Source: Thermoanaerobaculia bacterium (GTDB lineage Bacteria > Acidobacteriota > Thermoanaerobaculia > Multivoradales > UBA5704). From it: a stretch of 9,365 nucleotides of DNA. Below are positions 1-5,634 of this stretch, piece after piece (positions within the stretch are counted from its first letter, which is position 1; the number at the start of each line of letters is the position of its first letter). The notes beneath the pieces are model-generated. The model was given only the letters and a program-made list of their open reading frames with translations. It did no database searches and had not been told where the DNA came from. The translations under genes and the position numbers were made by a program. The stretch covers positions 1 to 9,365 of the forward strand of contig JAICSG010000105.1 of the NCBI GenBank assembly GCA_025937035.1, written 5' to 3'.

Positions 1-1
1 G

Positions 2-91
2 CTGAAGGGCGGGGAGGAAGGCCACGATCACGAGCATGATCACGATCATGGACCGCGGCGCGGGCATGGGCGGCATCCGCACAGGCGATGA
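2..91 (+). CDS. 3' end of an unidentified gene with a His-rich C-terminal tail
   Basis: The frame starting at base 2 is open from the window edge to a TGA at 89-91, which overlaps the tsaE start codon as ATGA. The visible 29 residues end in a tail of alternating His and Asp/Glu (GHDHEHDHDHG) followed by an Arg/His-rich stretch. Such tails bind metal ions or act as disordered appendages in many unrelated proteins, so the tail does not identify the family. Position next to tsaE would fit an NAD(P)H-hydrate epimerase/dehydratase (nnr), a frequent tsaE neighbour, but nothing visible here confirms it. The ATGA overlap supports a real upstream gene and translational coupling. The other two forward frames are closed by stops in this stretch. 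Confidence 0.5.
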   Translation: MKGGEEGHDHEHDHDHGPRRGHGRHPHRR

Positions 92-504
92 GGCGTTGGA
101 TCACCCATTCCGAGGCGGAGACGCAAGGCCTCGGCCGTGAGATCGGCCGCGAGCTGGCGCCGGACGGCGTCCTCCTGCTCTCGGGCGATCTGGGGGCCGG
201 CAAGACGGTGCTCACCCGGGGGATCGGCGAGGCGCTCGGGCTGGCGGCCAGCGAGATCCAGTCCCCCACCTTCACGCTGATCCGCGAGCACCGGGGGAGC
301 GGCGGACGGCTGGTGCACGTCGATCTCTATAGACTCAGCGTCGCGGAGACCGCGGCGCTCGGCCTGGAGGAGCTCCTGGCCGGGCCGGGGGTGAAGGTGG
401 TGGAGTGGGCGGAGAGGCTCCCGTTCGACGTGCCGGGAGCGCGCAGCCTGAAGCTCGGCCGTCTGCCCGAAGGCGATGGCCGGGAGATCGTCGAAGGCTT
501 ATAG
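88..504 (+). CDS. tsaE: tRNA threonylcarbamoyladenosine biosynthesis ATPase TsaE
   Basis: TsaE is the small cytoplasmic ATPase that works with TsaB and TsaD to transfer threonylcarbamoyl to A37 of ANN-decoding tRNAs. The 138-residue protein has the usual family length. The Walker A loop GDLGAGKT is at residues 33-40. It is followed by the TsaE signatures SPTFTL (59-64), HVDLYRL (77-83), GLEEL (92-96) and VVEWAER (104-110, the Walker B region with the conserved E-W). The ATG at 88 overlaps the stop of the upstream gene (ATGA) and puts the P-loop at the normal distance from the N-terminus. The next gene lies 38 nt downstream on the same strand. The partner genes tsaB and tsaD are not in the window. 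Family assignment is very secure. Confidence 0.96.
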   Translation: MRRWITHSEAETQGLGREIGRELAPDGVLLLSGDLGAGKTVLTRGIGEALGLAASEIQSPTFTLIREHRGSGGRLVHVDLYRLSVAETAALGLEELLAGPGVKVVEWAERLPFDVPGARSLKLGRLPEGDGREIVEGL

Positions 505-527
505 AGACATCCAGGAAGATTCCAGAT

Positions 528-534
528 AGGAGGG
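528..534 (+). promoter_or_regulatory. Strong Shine-Dalgarno deciding the start of the 3-hydroxyacyl-CoA dehydrogenase
   Basis: AGGAGGG lies 8 nt upstream of the ATG at 543. The reading frame is open back to an ATG at 405, inside tsaE, but the residues encoded there do not resemble the family. This SD and the canonical Rossmann N-terminus directly after 543 fix the start. Confidence 0.85.
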
Positions 535-542
535 ATCGCGTC

Positions 543-1403
543 ATGAAGAAGATCAAGAAGGTGGGCGTGCTCGGCTGCGGCCTGATGGGCTCCGGCATCG
601 CCGAGGTGGCCGCCCGTTCGGGGTATGAGACGGTGGTGCGCGAGGTGACCAGCGAGCTGGTGGAGAAGGGGGTCCAGAAGATCGGCGGCTCCCTGGGCAA
701 GGCGGTGGAGCGCGGCAAGCTGGAGGCCTCGGTCCGCGACGAGACGCTGGCCCGCCTCTCCGGCACGGTGAAGCTGGAGGACCTGGCGGACTGCGACATC
801 GTGATCGAGGCGATCGTGGAGAACCTGGACGAGAAGAAGAAGATCTTCTCCACCCTCGACGAGGTGGTGAAGAAAGACGCCCTCTTCGCCAGCAACACCT
901 CGTCGCTCACCATGACCCAGATCGCCATGTTCACCCACCGGCCGGACCAGGTGGTGGGGCTCCACTTCTTCAACCCCGTGCCGGTGATGAAGCTGGTCGA
1001 GGTGGTGCGCACCCTGCTGACCTCGGAGGATTCCTACGAGCGCGCCTTCGAGTTCGCCCGCTCGCTCGGCAAGGAGCCGATCGCCGCCAGCGACAACTCG
1101 GGGTTCATCGTCAACCGCCTGCTGGTGCCCTACCTGCTGGACGCCATCCGCGCCCTGGAGGAGGGGGGGGGGAGCGTCGAGGACATCGACAAGGGGATGC
1201 ACCTCGGCTGCGGCTCTCCCATGGGTCCCTTCACCCTGCTCGACTTCGTGGGGCTGGACACCACCTACTACATCGCCAACATCATGTTCGACGAATACCG
1301 CGAGAAGCGCTTCGCCCCGCCGCCGCTGCTCAAGCAGATGGTCACCGCCGGCCGGCTGGGGAAGAAGAGCGGGCGGGGGTTCTACGATTACAGCAAAAAG
1401 TAG
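543..1403 (+). CDS. hbd: 3-hydroxybutyryl-CoA / 3-hydroxyacyl-CoA dehydrogenase (NAD-dependent)
   Basis: The enzyme interconverts 3-hydroxyacyl-CoA and 3-ketoacyl-CoA with NAD(P), in beta-oxidation, butyrate or PHB metabolism. The 286-residue length matches single-function Hbd/PaaH enzymes. The N-terminal Rossmann fold has GCGLMGSGIA at residues 11-20. The catalytic and substrate residues of the family are all visible: Ser120 in NTSSLT, His141 in HFFNP, Glu153 in MKLVEVV and Asn191 in GFIVNRLL. The C-terminal dimerisation domain has PMGPF and ends in GRGFYDYSKK. The acidic residue at the end of the second Rossmann strand is Glu34, where homologues usually have Asp. A run of ten G at 1163-1172 encodes Glu-Gly-Gly-Gly where homologues carry e.g. 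Glu-Gly-Val/Ile-Ala. The gene has a strong SD and may be co-transcribed with tsaE, although the functions are unrelated. Exact chain-length preference cannot be read from sequence. Confidence 0.95.
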   Translation: MKKIKKVGVLGCGLMGSGIAEVAARSGYETVVREVTSELVEKGVQKIGGSLGKAVERGKLEASVRDETLARLSGTVKLEDLADCDIVIEAIVENLDEKKKIFSTLDEVVKKDALFASNTSSLTMTQIAMFTHRPDQVVGLHFFNPVPVMKLVEVVRTLLTSEDSYERAFEFARSLGKEPIAASDNSGFIVNRLLVPYLLDAIRALEEGGGSVEDIDKGMHLGCGSPMGPFTLLDFVGLDTTYYIANIMFDEYREKRFAPPPLLKQMVTAGRLGKKSGRGFYDYSKK

Positions 1404-1410
1404 CGTTGGA

Positions 1411-1630
1411 TAGCGCGGCCCTTCAGGCCGCGTTGAATTCCCGTCGTCTCCACCGGGACCCAGGGCGTTGCCCTGGGCTGAGGGAAAACGACCCTTCGGG
1501 CCTCCCCTCCCGCCGGTCGAAGAAGGGGACGGGGGGTTGAGGCCCGAACGGGCCGCCCTCCCTCAGCCCAGGGCAACGCCCTGGGTTGAATCGGGCCGGA
1601 ATTGGGGTGGCGGCCTGAAGGGCCGCGCTA
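1411..1630 (+). repeat. 220-bp nested inverted-repeat element (REP/MITE-like, non-autonomous)
   Basis: The outer arms 1411-1431 and 1610-1630 are a perfect 21-bp inverted repeat. Inside lies a perfect 28-bp inverted repeat, 1458-1485 against 1559-1586, and then a 9-bp pair, 1495-1503 against 1540-1548. Each arm also folds on itself. 1414-1420 pairs with 1426-1432 (loop CTTCA); CCCAGGGC and GCCCTGGG pair at 1459-1477 and again at 1567-1585 with 3-nt loops. This hierarchical symmetry is typical of REP/BIME or MITE elements and not of a coding region. The short ORFs here translate the repeat on both strands (peptides such as NPGRCPGL and PRATPWV). From memory, similar peptides are common as spurious hypothetical proteins in environmental genomes. 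No transposase and no clear target duplication is visible. The element fills most of the hbd-phoH gap and could also block read-through transcription. Confidence 0.85.
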
Positions 1631-1639
1631 CCTCCGGGA

Positions 1640-1667
1640 TTAGCCGGGCCCCCGACTCTGTTATGCT
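1640..1667 (+). promoter_or_regulatory. Candidate extended -10 sigma70-type promoter for the phoH operon
   Basis: The -10 hexamer TATGCT (1662-1667, 4 of 6 to consensus) is preceded by the extended -10 motif TGn at 1659-1661. A weak -35-like TTAGCC lies at 1640-1645 with a 16-bp spacer. The site lies just downstream of the repeat element and in the only sizeable gap before the five-gene block. Transcription would start near 1674, at the foot of a strong hairpin. This is a motif call only. Confidence 0.4.
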
Positions 1668-1674
1668 GTGTGCC

Positions 1675-1706
1675 CTCCGGGACGGCCTCCATGGGCCGCC
1701 CCGGAG
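1675..1706 (+). promoter_or_regulatory. Strong stem-loop at the predicted 5' end of the phoH mRNA
   Basis: Bases 1675-1687 pair with 1694-1706 over 13 positions with one A-C mismatch, closing a 6-nt loop (1688-1693). It would sit at the very 5' end of a transcript from the promoter proposed at 1640-1667, where such stems often protect mRNA. The strand CCCTCCGG (1673-1680) is also an exact complement of the SD-like CCGGAGGG at 1721-1728, so a competing fold that hides that SD is possible. No T-run follows, so it is not a standard terminator. Confidence 0.5.
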
Positions 1707-1741
1707 CCACCTACAGCGAACCGGAGGGGAATCCAATCGCC

Positions 1742-1771
1742 ATGCTCGCGCTCGCCCGCCGGTTCCCGTGA
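1742..1771 (+). CDS. Possible 9-codon leader ORF ahead of phoH
   Basis: An ATG at 1742 opens a 9-residue frame (MLALARRFP) ending in TGA at 1769-1771, 13 nt before the phoH ATG. A strong SD-like CCGGAGGG lies at 1721-1728, about 13 nt upstream of the ATG, which is longer than ideal. phoH itself has no good SD, so ribosomes loading here could feed phoH. A small hairpin (1761-1765 with 1772-1776) places the stop codon in its loop. So short an ORF could be chance. Confidence 0.25.
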   Translation: MLALARRFP

Positions 1772-1784
1772 GAACCAAAACACG

Positions 1785-2813
1785 ATGACTCAAGTCACTC
1801 TGGCCGAGGAAGGGCTCGACACCCTCTTCGGCACCCAGGACGAAAACCTGCGGCGGATCGAGCGGACGTTCGGGGTCGATCTGACCGCCCGCGGCAACGA
1901 GCTGCACATCCACGGCGACCCGGAGCGGGTGCAGGTCGTGGAGCGGCTGTTGGGGGAGCTCTCCGCCGTCACCGAGAAGGGGTACCGCTTCAAGCCCGGC
2001 GACGTGCAGACGGCCATCCGGATCGCCGCCGAGTCCCCCGAGACCTCGCTCGTCGAGTTCTTCCTCCCCGAGGGGATGCTCGCCTCGGTGCGCCGGCTGG
2101 TCGCGCCCCGCACCTACAAGCAGCAGCTCTACCTGCAGTCGATGATCGACCACGACATCGTGATCTCGATCGGCCCGGCCGGCACCGGCAAGACCTACCT
2201 GGCGGTGGCCATGGCCGCCGCCGCCCTGCTGGAGAAGCGGGTGCGGCGGATCATCCTGGCCCGGCCCGCGGTCGAGGCGGGGGAGAAGCTCGGCTTCCTC
2301 CCGGGCGACCTGGTGGAGAAGGTCAACCCCTATCTGCGCCCCCTCCACGACGCCCTGCACGACATCATCGGCTTCGAGAAGGTCGGACGGATGATGGAAA
2401 GGGGTATCATCGAGATCGCGCCGATCGCCTTCATGCGCGGCCGGACCCTCAACGACAGCTTCATCATCCTGGACGAGGCCCAGAACACCACGCCGGAGCA
2501 GATGAAGATGTTCCTCACCCGCATCGGCTTCAACTCCAAGGCGGTGATCAACGGCGACGTCACCCAGGTCGACCTGCCGCAGGGGAGGACCTCAGGGCTC
2601 CGCGAGGCGCAGGAGGTGCTCTCGGGAGTGGAGGGGATCAAGTTCTTCTATTTCGATCAGAAGGACGTCGTCCGTCACGCCCTGGTGCAGAAGATCGTGA
2701 CGGCCTACGACGCCTACGAGAAGCGCAGGAGCGAACGCGAGGCGGAGGCGCGCGCCGCCCGGCAGCAGGCCGCGCAGGCCGCCGTTCCGGCGGGAGGCAG
2801 CCCGCCCGCATGA
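1785..2813 (+). CDS. phoH: PhoH-family ATPase (YbeZ-like)
   Basis: This is a cytoplasmic PhoH-like NTPase related to the helicase-type RecD fold. It is linked to RNA metabolism, and its partner YbeY is encoded two genes downstream. The 342-residue protein has a KH-like N-terminal region (about 1-105) and then the ATPase domain. Walker A is GPAGTGKT at residues 130-137, [17 protein letters not shown] at 159-175 is a PhoH hallmark, and Walker B is FIILDEAQN at 226-234. [17 protein letters not shown] lies at 256-272. The last about 30 residues are a charged and Ala-rich low-complexity tail. The ATG at 1785 begins the homologous sequence. The frame is open back to 1668, but the extra residues look non-coding. 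No clear SD precedes 1785, so translation may depend on the upstream mini-ORF. Function in RNA handling is inferred from the family and neighbours. Confidence 0.96.
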   Translation: MTQVTLAEEGLDTLFGTQDENLRRIERTFGVDLTARGNELHIHGDPERVQVVERLLGELSAVTEKGYRFKPGDVQTAIRIAAESPETSLVEFFLPEGMLASVRRLVAPRTYKQQLYLQSMIDHDIVISIGPAGTGKTYLAVAMAAAALLEKRVRRIILARPAVEAGEKLGFLPGDLVEKVNPYLRPLHDALHDIIGFEKVGRMMERGIIEIAPIAFMRGRTLNDSFIILDEAQNTTPEQMKMFLTRIGFNSKAVINGDVTQVDLPQGRTSGLREAQEVLSGVEGIKFFYFDQKDVVRHALVQKIVTAYDAYEKRRSEREAEARAARQQAAQAAVPAGGSPPA

Positions 2814-2848
2814 GCCGCGGAGACCGGTCCTCCGCGGCGGACCTCTGA
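2810..2848 (+). other. Hairpin and 12-codon mini-ORF in the phoH-pgpH junction
   Basis: The 44-nt gap between phoH and pgpH contains a 9-bp perfect stem, 2814-2822 with 2830-2838, around a 7-nt loop. An ATG at 2810 overlaps the phoH stop as ATGA and opens a 12-codon frame ([12 protein letters not shown]). That frame ends in TGA at 2846-2848, 9 nt before the pgpH ATG. The pgpH start lacks a clear SD, so the mini-ORF could carry ribosomes from phoH through the stem to pgpH. The stem lacks a T-run and is not a typical terminator. Chance remains a fair explanation for the mini-ORF. Confidence 0.3.
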
Positions 2849-2857
2849 GCCCGAGCC

Positions 2858-5200
2858 ATGGCTCGCGACAACGAACCCTCGGCCGTCCCCGACCTCCGGC
2901 CCGTGACCGGGACGATCCGCCTGCGCAAGCGGACCCGCCCGCGCGACCTCTGGGAGCGCGCCATCGAGATGCCCTGGCTCTGGCTGGGGGCCTTCCTGGT
3001 GCTCGGCACCTGGTGCCTGCTCCCTGGGGCCTTCCACTTCACCAGCCGGGCCCAGGCGGGCACCATCGCCGACCACGACTACGTGGCCTCGCGCGACCTG
3101 CTCCTCAACGACGACGAGGCCACCCGCAAGAAGCAGCGCGAGGCCCGCGACGCCGTGCTTCCCGTCTACGACCTCGATCCGGGGGCGGTCGGGGAGCACG
3201 ACGTTCAGATGGCCCAGCTCTTCGCGCAGGGGCGCCGCCTGCTGGAGAGCGGCAAGCCCGAGGACGCCGTCCGCGCCCTGACCGCCGGCCCGCAGCCGCC
3301 CAGCGCCGTCAAGCTCACCGAGGAGGAGGCGGCGCTGCTGGCCCGCAAGGGGTTCTCGGCCGACCTGGAGGACCGCCTGCGCGGTACGCTCGCTCAAGCC
3401 CTGCGCCGCGGCGTGGTGGCCAACAAGGACCTCCTGCTGGAGAACCGCCTGCGCGGGGTCTCCCTGCGCAACCTCGCCAACGGCTCCGAGCGGGTCCACA
3501 TCGACCTCTTCGACCATGTCGGCTACCCCGGCGAGGTGCGCGACTTCTTCGAGTCCGAGGTGCGGAGCTGGGGGGGCTACTCGGTGCAGGAGCGGCGCGT
3601 CCTGGTCGACCTGCTGGTCGACAACGCGCCGCCCAACCTCTCGCTCAACCGCAGCGAGACCCTGATGCGGCAGGACGCGGCGGCGGCGGGCGTCGGCCAG
3701 GTCTTCAACCAGATCCGCCAGGGGCAGGTGATCGTCCGCAAGGGGGACCTGATCGATGCCGCCCACGCCCGCATCATCGAGCAGATGCGGGGGGAGCGGA
3801 AATTCCAGAACCAGATTCCGCCGCTCGCCGCCACCCTGGCCCTGCTCGCGCTGGTCACCGCGGTGGTCTGGCTCGCCGAGCGGAAGGAACGGGTGGCCAA
3901 CCACGGCCGCGAGCGGCTCTTCTCCGAGACCCTCCTGGTCCTCCTCGCCTCGCTGCTGGGGGCCAAGCTCTTCTTCGTGATGGCCAACGCCCTCTCGGTG
4001 GCCTTCGACTCGCCGCCGTTCAATTCCCCCCACAGCTACGCCTACGCCATCCCGTTCGCCTCCGTGGCCCTGGTGGCGATGCTGCTCTTCGGGCGCAACG
4101 TCGCCCTCCTGATGTCGCTGCTCTTCTCGGTGCTCGCCGCCCGGCTGACCGGCGATCCCGACCCCCTCTGGGTGGTCTTCTACAGCCTCGCGGGCTCCCT
4201 CGGGGCGATCTTCATGCTGGAGATGTACGAGCTCCGCCACCGCCTGGTGGTGGCCCGGGTCGGCCTGGTCGTGGGGGCGGTCAACCTGATGATGGTGCTC
4301 ATCCTGACCGCCTTCTCCGCCACGCCTCGCGGTCCCATGCAGGTGGGGTTCGACCTCGTCTGCGCCGTGGCCGGCGGGCTGCTGGTCACCGCCGCCGCCA
4401 GCTTCACCCTGCCGATCCTCGAATGGGCGCTGGGGATCACCACCGACATCAAGCTGGTCGAGCTGTCCAACACCAACCTGCCGCTGCTGCGCCGGCTGGC
4501 CTTCGAGGCGCCCGGCACCTTCCAGCACTCCCTGATGGTGGCCAACCTCGCCAAGGAGGGGTGCGAGGCGATCGGCGCCGATCCGGTGCTCGCCTACACG
4601 GCCGGCCTCTACCACGACGTCGGCAAGGTGCTGCGCCCCGACTACTTCGTCGAAAATCAGCGCCCCGGGCACAACCGGCACGACAAGCTGCTCCCCTCGA
4701 TGAGCGCGCTGATCCTGATCAACCATGTGAAGGACGGCCTGGAGCTGGCCCGCCAGCACAACCTGCCCCAGGCGATCGAGGACGCCATCCAGCAGCACCA
4801 CGGCACGCGGCTGATCAAGTTCTTCTACAGCAAGGCCCAGGAGCAGAAGGACCCCGACGCCACCGACGTCACCGAGGCGAAGTACCGCTATCCCGGCCCC
4901 GAGCCCCAGAGCAAGGTGATGGGGGTGCTGATGATCGCCGACGCCGTCGAGGCGGCGAGCCGCACCCTGGTCGAGCCGACCCCGCTCAAGATCCGCGGCC
5001 TGATCCGCACGATCGTCGACGACTGTCTGCAGGACGGGCAGCTCGACCACACGGATCTCACCCTGGCGGACCTGCGCACCGTCTCCGAGTCGTTCCAGCG
5101 GGTGCTCTCGAACATCTTCCACCAGCGGATCGACTATCCGGGCTTCGACTTCAACGCCGGTCCCAAACGCGAGAAGAAGGCCATCCGCCAGGCCTCATGA
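2858..5200 (+). CDS. pgpH: 7TMR-HD family membrane phosphodiesterase, PgpH-like (predicted c-di-AMP hydrolase)
   Basis: Members such as Listeria PgpH are integral membrane HD-domain enzymes that hydrolyse cyclic di-AMP to pApA. The 780 residues follow the family plan. A basic N-terminus and one TM helix (about 38-58) come first, followed by a large extracytoplasmic 7TMR-HDED domain (about 60-320). A block of seven TM helices (about 324-525) leads to the cytoplasmic HD domain. Metal-ligand candidates are His557 (FQHS), His586-Asp587 (YHDVGK), a His in NRHDKL, His647/His648 (QQHHGT) and Asp695 (IADAVEAASR), so the HD site looks intact. The stop overlaps the ybeY start as ATGA. The gene sits between phoH and ybeY, as in Firmicutes and several GC-rich phyla. 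No diadenylate cyclase gene is in the window, so the c-di-AMP substrate is a family inference. Confidence 0.93.
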   Translation: MARDNEPSAVPDLRPVTGTIRLRKRTRPRDLWERAIEMPWLWLGAFLVLGTWCLLPGAFHFTSRAQAGTIADHDYVASRDLLLNDDEATRKKQREARDAVLPVYDLDPGAVGEHDVQMAQLFAQGRRLLESGKPEDAVRALTAGPQPPSAVKLTEEEAALLARKGFSADLEDRLRGTLAQALRRGVVANKDLLLENRLRGVSLRNLANGSERVHIDLFDHVGYPGEVRDFFESEVRSWGGYSVQERRVLVDLLVDNAPPNLSLNRSETLMRQDAAAAGVGQVFNQIRQGQVIVRKGDLIDAAHARIIEQMRGERKFQNQIPPLAATLALLALVTAVVWLAERKERVANHGRERLFSETLLVLLASLLGAKLFFVMANALSVAFDSPPFNSPHSYAYAIPFASVALVAMLLFGRNVALLMSLLFSVLAARLTGDPDPLWVVFYSLAGSLGAIFMLEMYELRHRLVVARVGLVVGAVNLMMVLILTAFSATPRGPMQVGFDLVCAVAGGLLVTAAASFTLPILEWALGITTDIKLVELSNTNLPLLRRLAFEAPGTFQHSLMVANLAKEGCEAIGADPVLAYTAGLYHDVGKVLRPDYFVENQRPGHNRHDKLLPSMSALILINHVKDGLELARQHNLPQAIEDAIQQHHGTRLIKFFYSKAQEQKDPDATDVTEAKYRYPGPEPQSKVMGVLMIADAVEAASRTLVEPTPLKIRGLIRTIVDDCLQDGQLDHTDLTLADLRTVSESFQRVLSNIFHQRIDYPGFDFNAGPKREKKAIRQAS

Positions 5201-5634
5201 CCGAGATCGTCCTGCTCAATCCCAACCACTACCCGGAGGCCGGCACCCGCCGGCTGCTCCCGTGGCTCGCGTCCGTGGTGGCGGAGCTCGCCCCGCGGGC
5301 CGAGGGGCTGGGCGTGCGCTTCGTGGGGGACCGCGCCATGCGCCTCACCAACCGCCAGTTCCGCGGCAAGGACAAGACGACCGACGTCCTCTCCTTCCCC
5401 GGGGACGAGGACGAGGGGTATCTGGGGGACATCCTGATCTCCGTGCCCACCGCCCGCCGCCAGGCTGGAGCGGCCGGCCACGGGGTGGACCGCGAGCTCA
5501 AAACCCTGCTGTTGCACGGTATCCTCCACTGCCTGGGCTACGACCACGAGACCGATCAGGGGGAGATGGAGCGGCTGGAGCGCCGCCTGCGGAAGCGATG
5601 GATTTCCGAGAGGACCGAGGGGCCCGATGCCTGA
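5197..5634 (+). CDS. ybeY: Endoribonuclease YbeY (rRNA maturation / ribosome quality control)
   Basis: YbeY is a zinc-dependent RNase involved in 16S rRNA 3'-end maturation and 70S quality control. The 145-residue protein has the signature HGILHCLGYDH at residues 107-117, giving the zinc ligands His107, His111 and His117. The conserved core NRQFRGKDKTTDVLSFP lies at 52-68 and LGDILIS at 76-82. Length is at the short end of the family. The ATG at 5197 overlaps the pgpH stop (ATGA) and gives the normal N-terminus. The frame is open for about 2 kb further upstream, but that stretch is pgpH read out of frame in GC-rich DNA. The 3' end overlaps the next gene by 8 nt, so it is translationally linked on both sides. 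Confidence 0.97.
   Translation: MTEIVLLNPNHYPEAGTRRLLPWLASVVAELAPRAEGLGVRFVGDRAMRLTNRQFRGKDKTTDVLSFPGDEDEGYLGDILISVPTARRQAGAAGHGVDRELKTLLLHGILHCLGYDHETDQGEMERLERRLRKRWISERTEGPDA

Noticed and set aside
405..542. N-terminal extension of the dehydrogenase from an ATG inside tsaE
   Set aside because: The extra residues are Arg/Pro-rich and unlike the family. A strong SD precedes the ATG at 543.
1458..1485. Hairpin arms of the repeat as a rho-independent terminator for hbd
   Set aside because: Stems are strong but no T-run follows any of them, so intrinsic termination is not supported; rho-dependent or structural effects remain possible.
1388..1788. Several short ORFs on both strands in the hbd-phoH gap
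   Set aside because: They are translations of the inverted-repeat element; similar peptides appear on both strands because of the symmetry, and no SD or known domain is seen.
2714..5122. 802-codon open frame on the - strand opposite pgpH
   Set aside because: It is antisense to a clear PgpH homologue and has an abnormal His/Gln/Arg/Glu-rich composition with no recognisable motif. Long antisense frames are expected in DNA with GC-rich third codon positions.
3013..5196. Long in-frame upstream extension of ybeY
   Set aside because: The upstream part is Pro/Arg/Gly-rich read-through of pgpH in another frame. YbeY homology begins at the ATG at 5197, which overlaps the pgpH stop.
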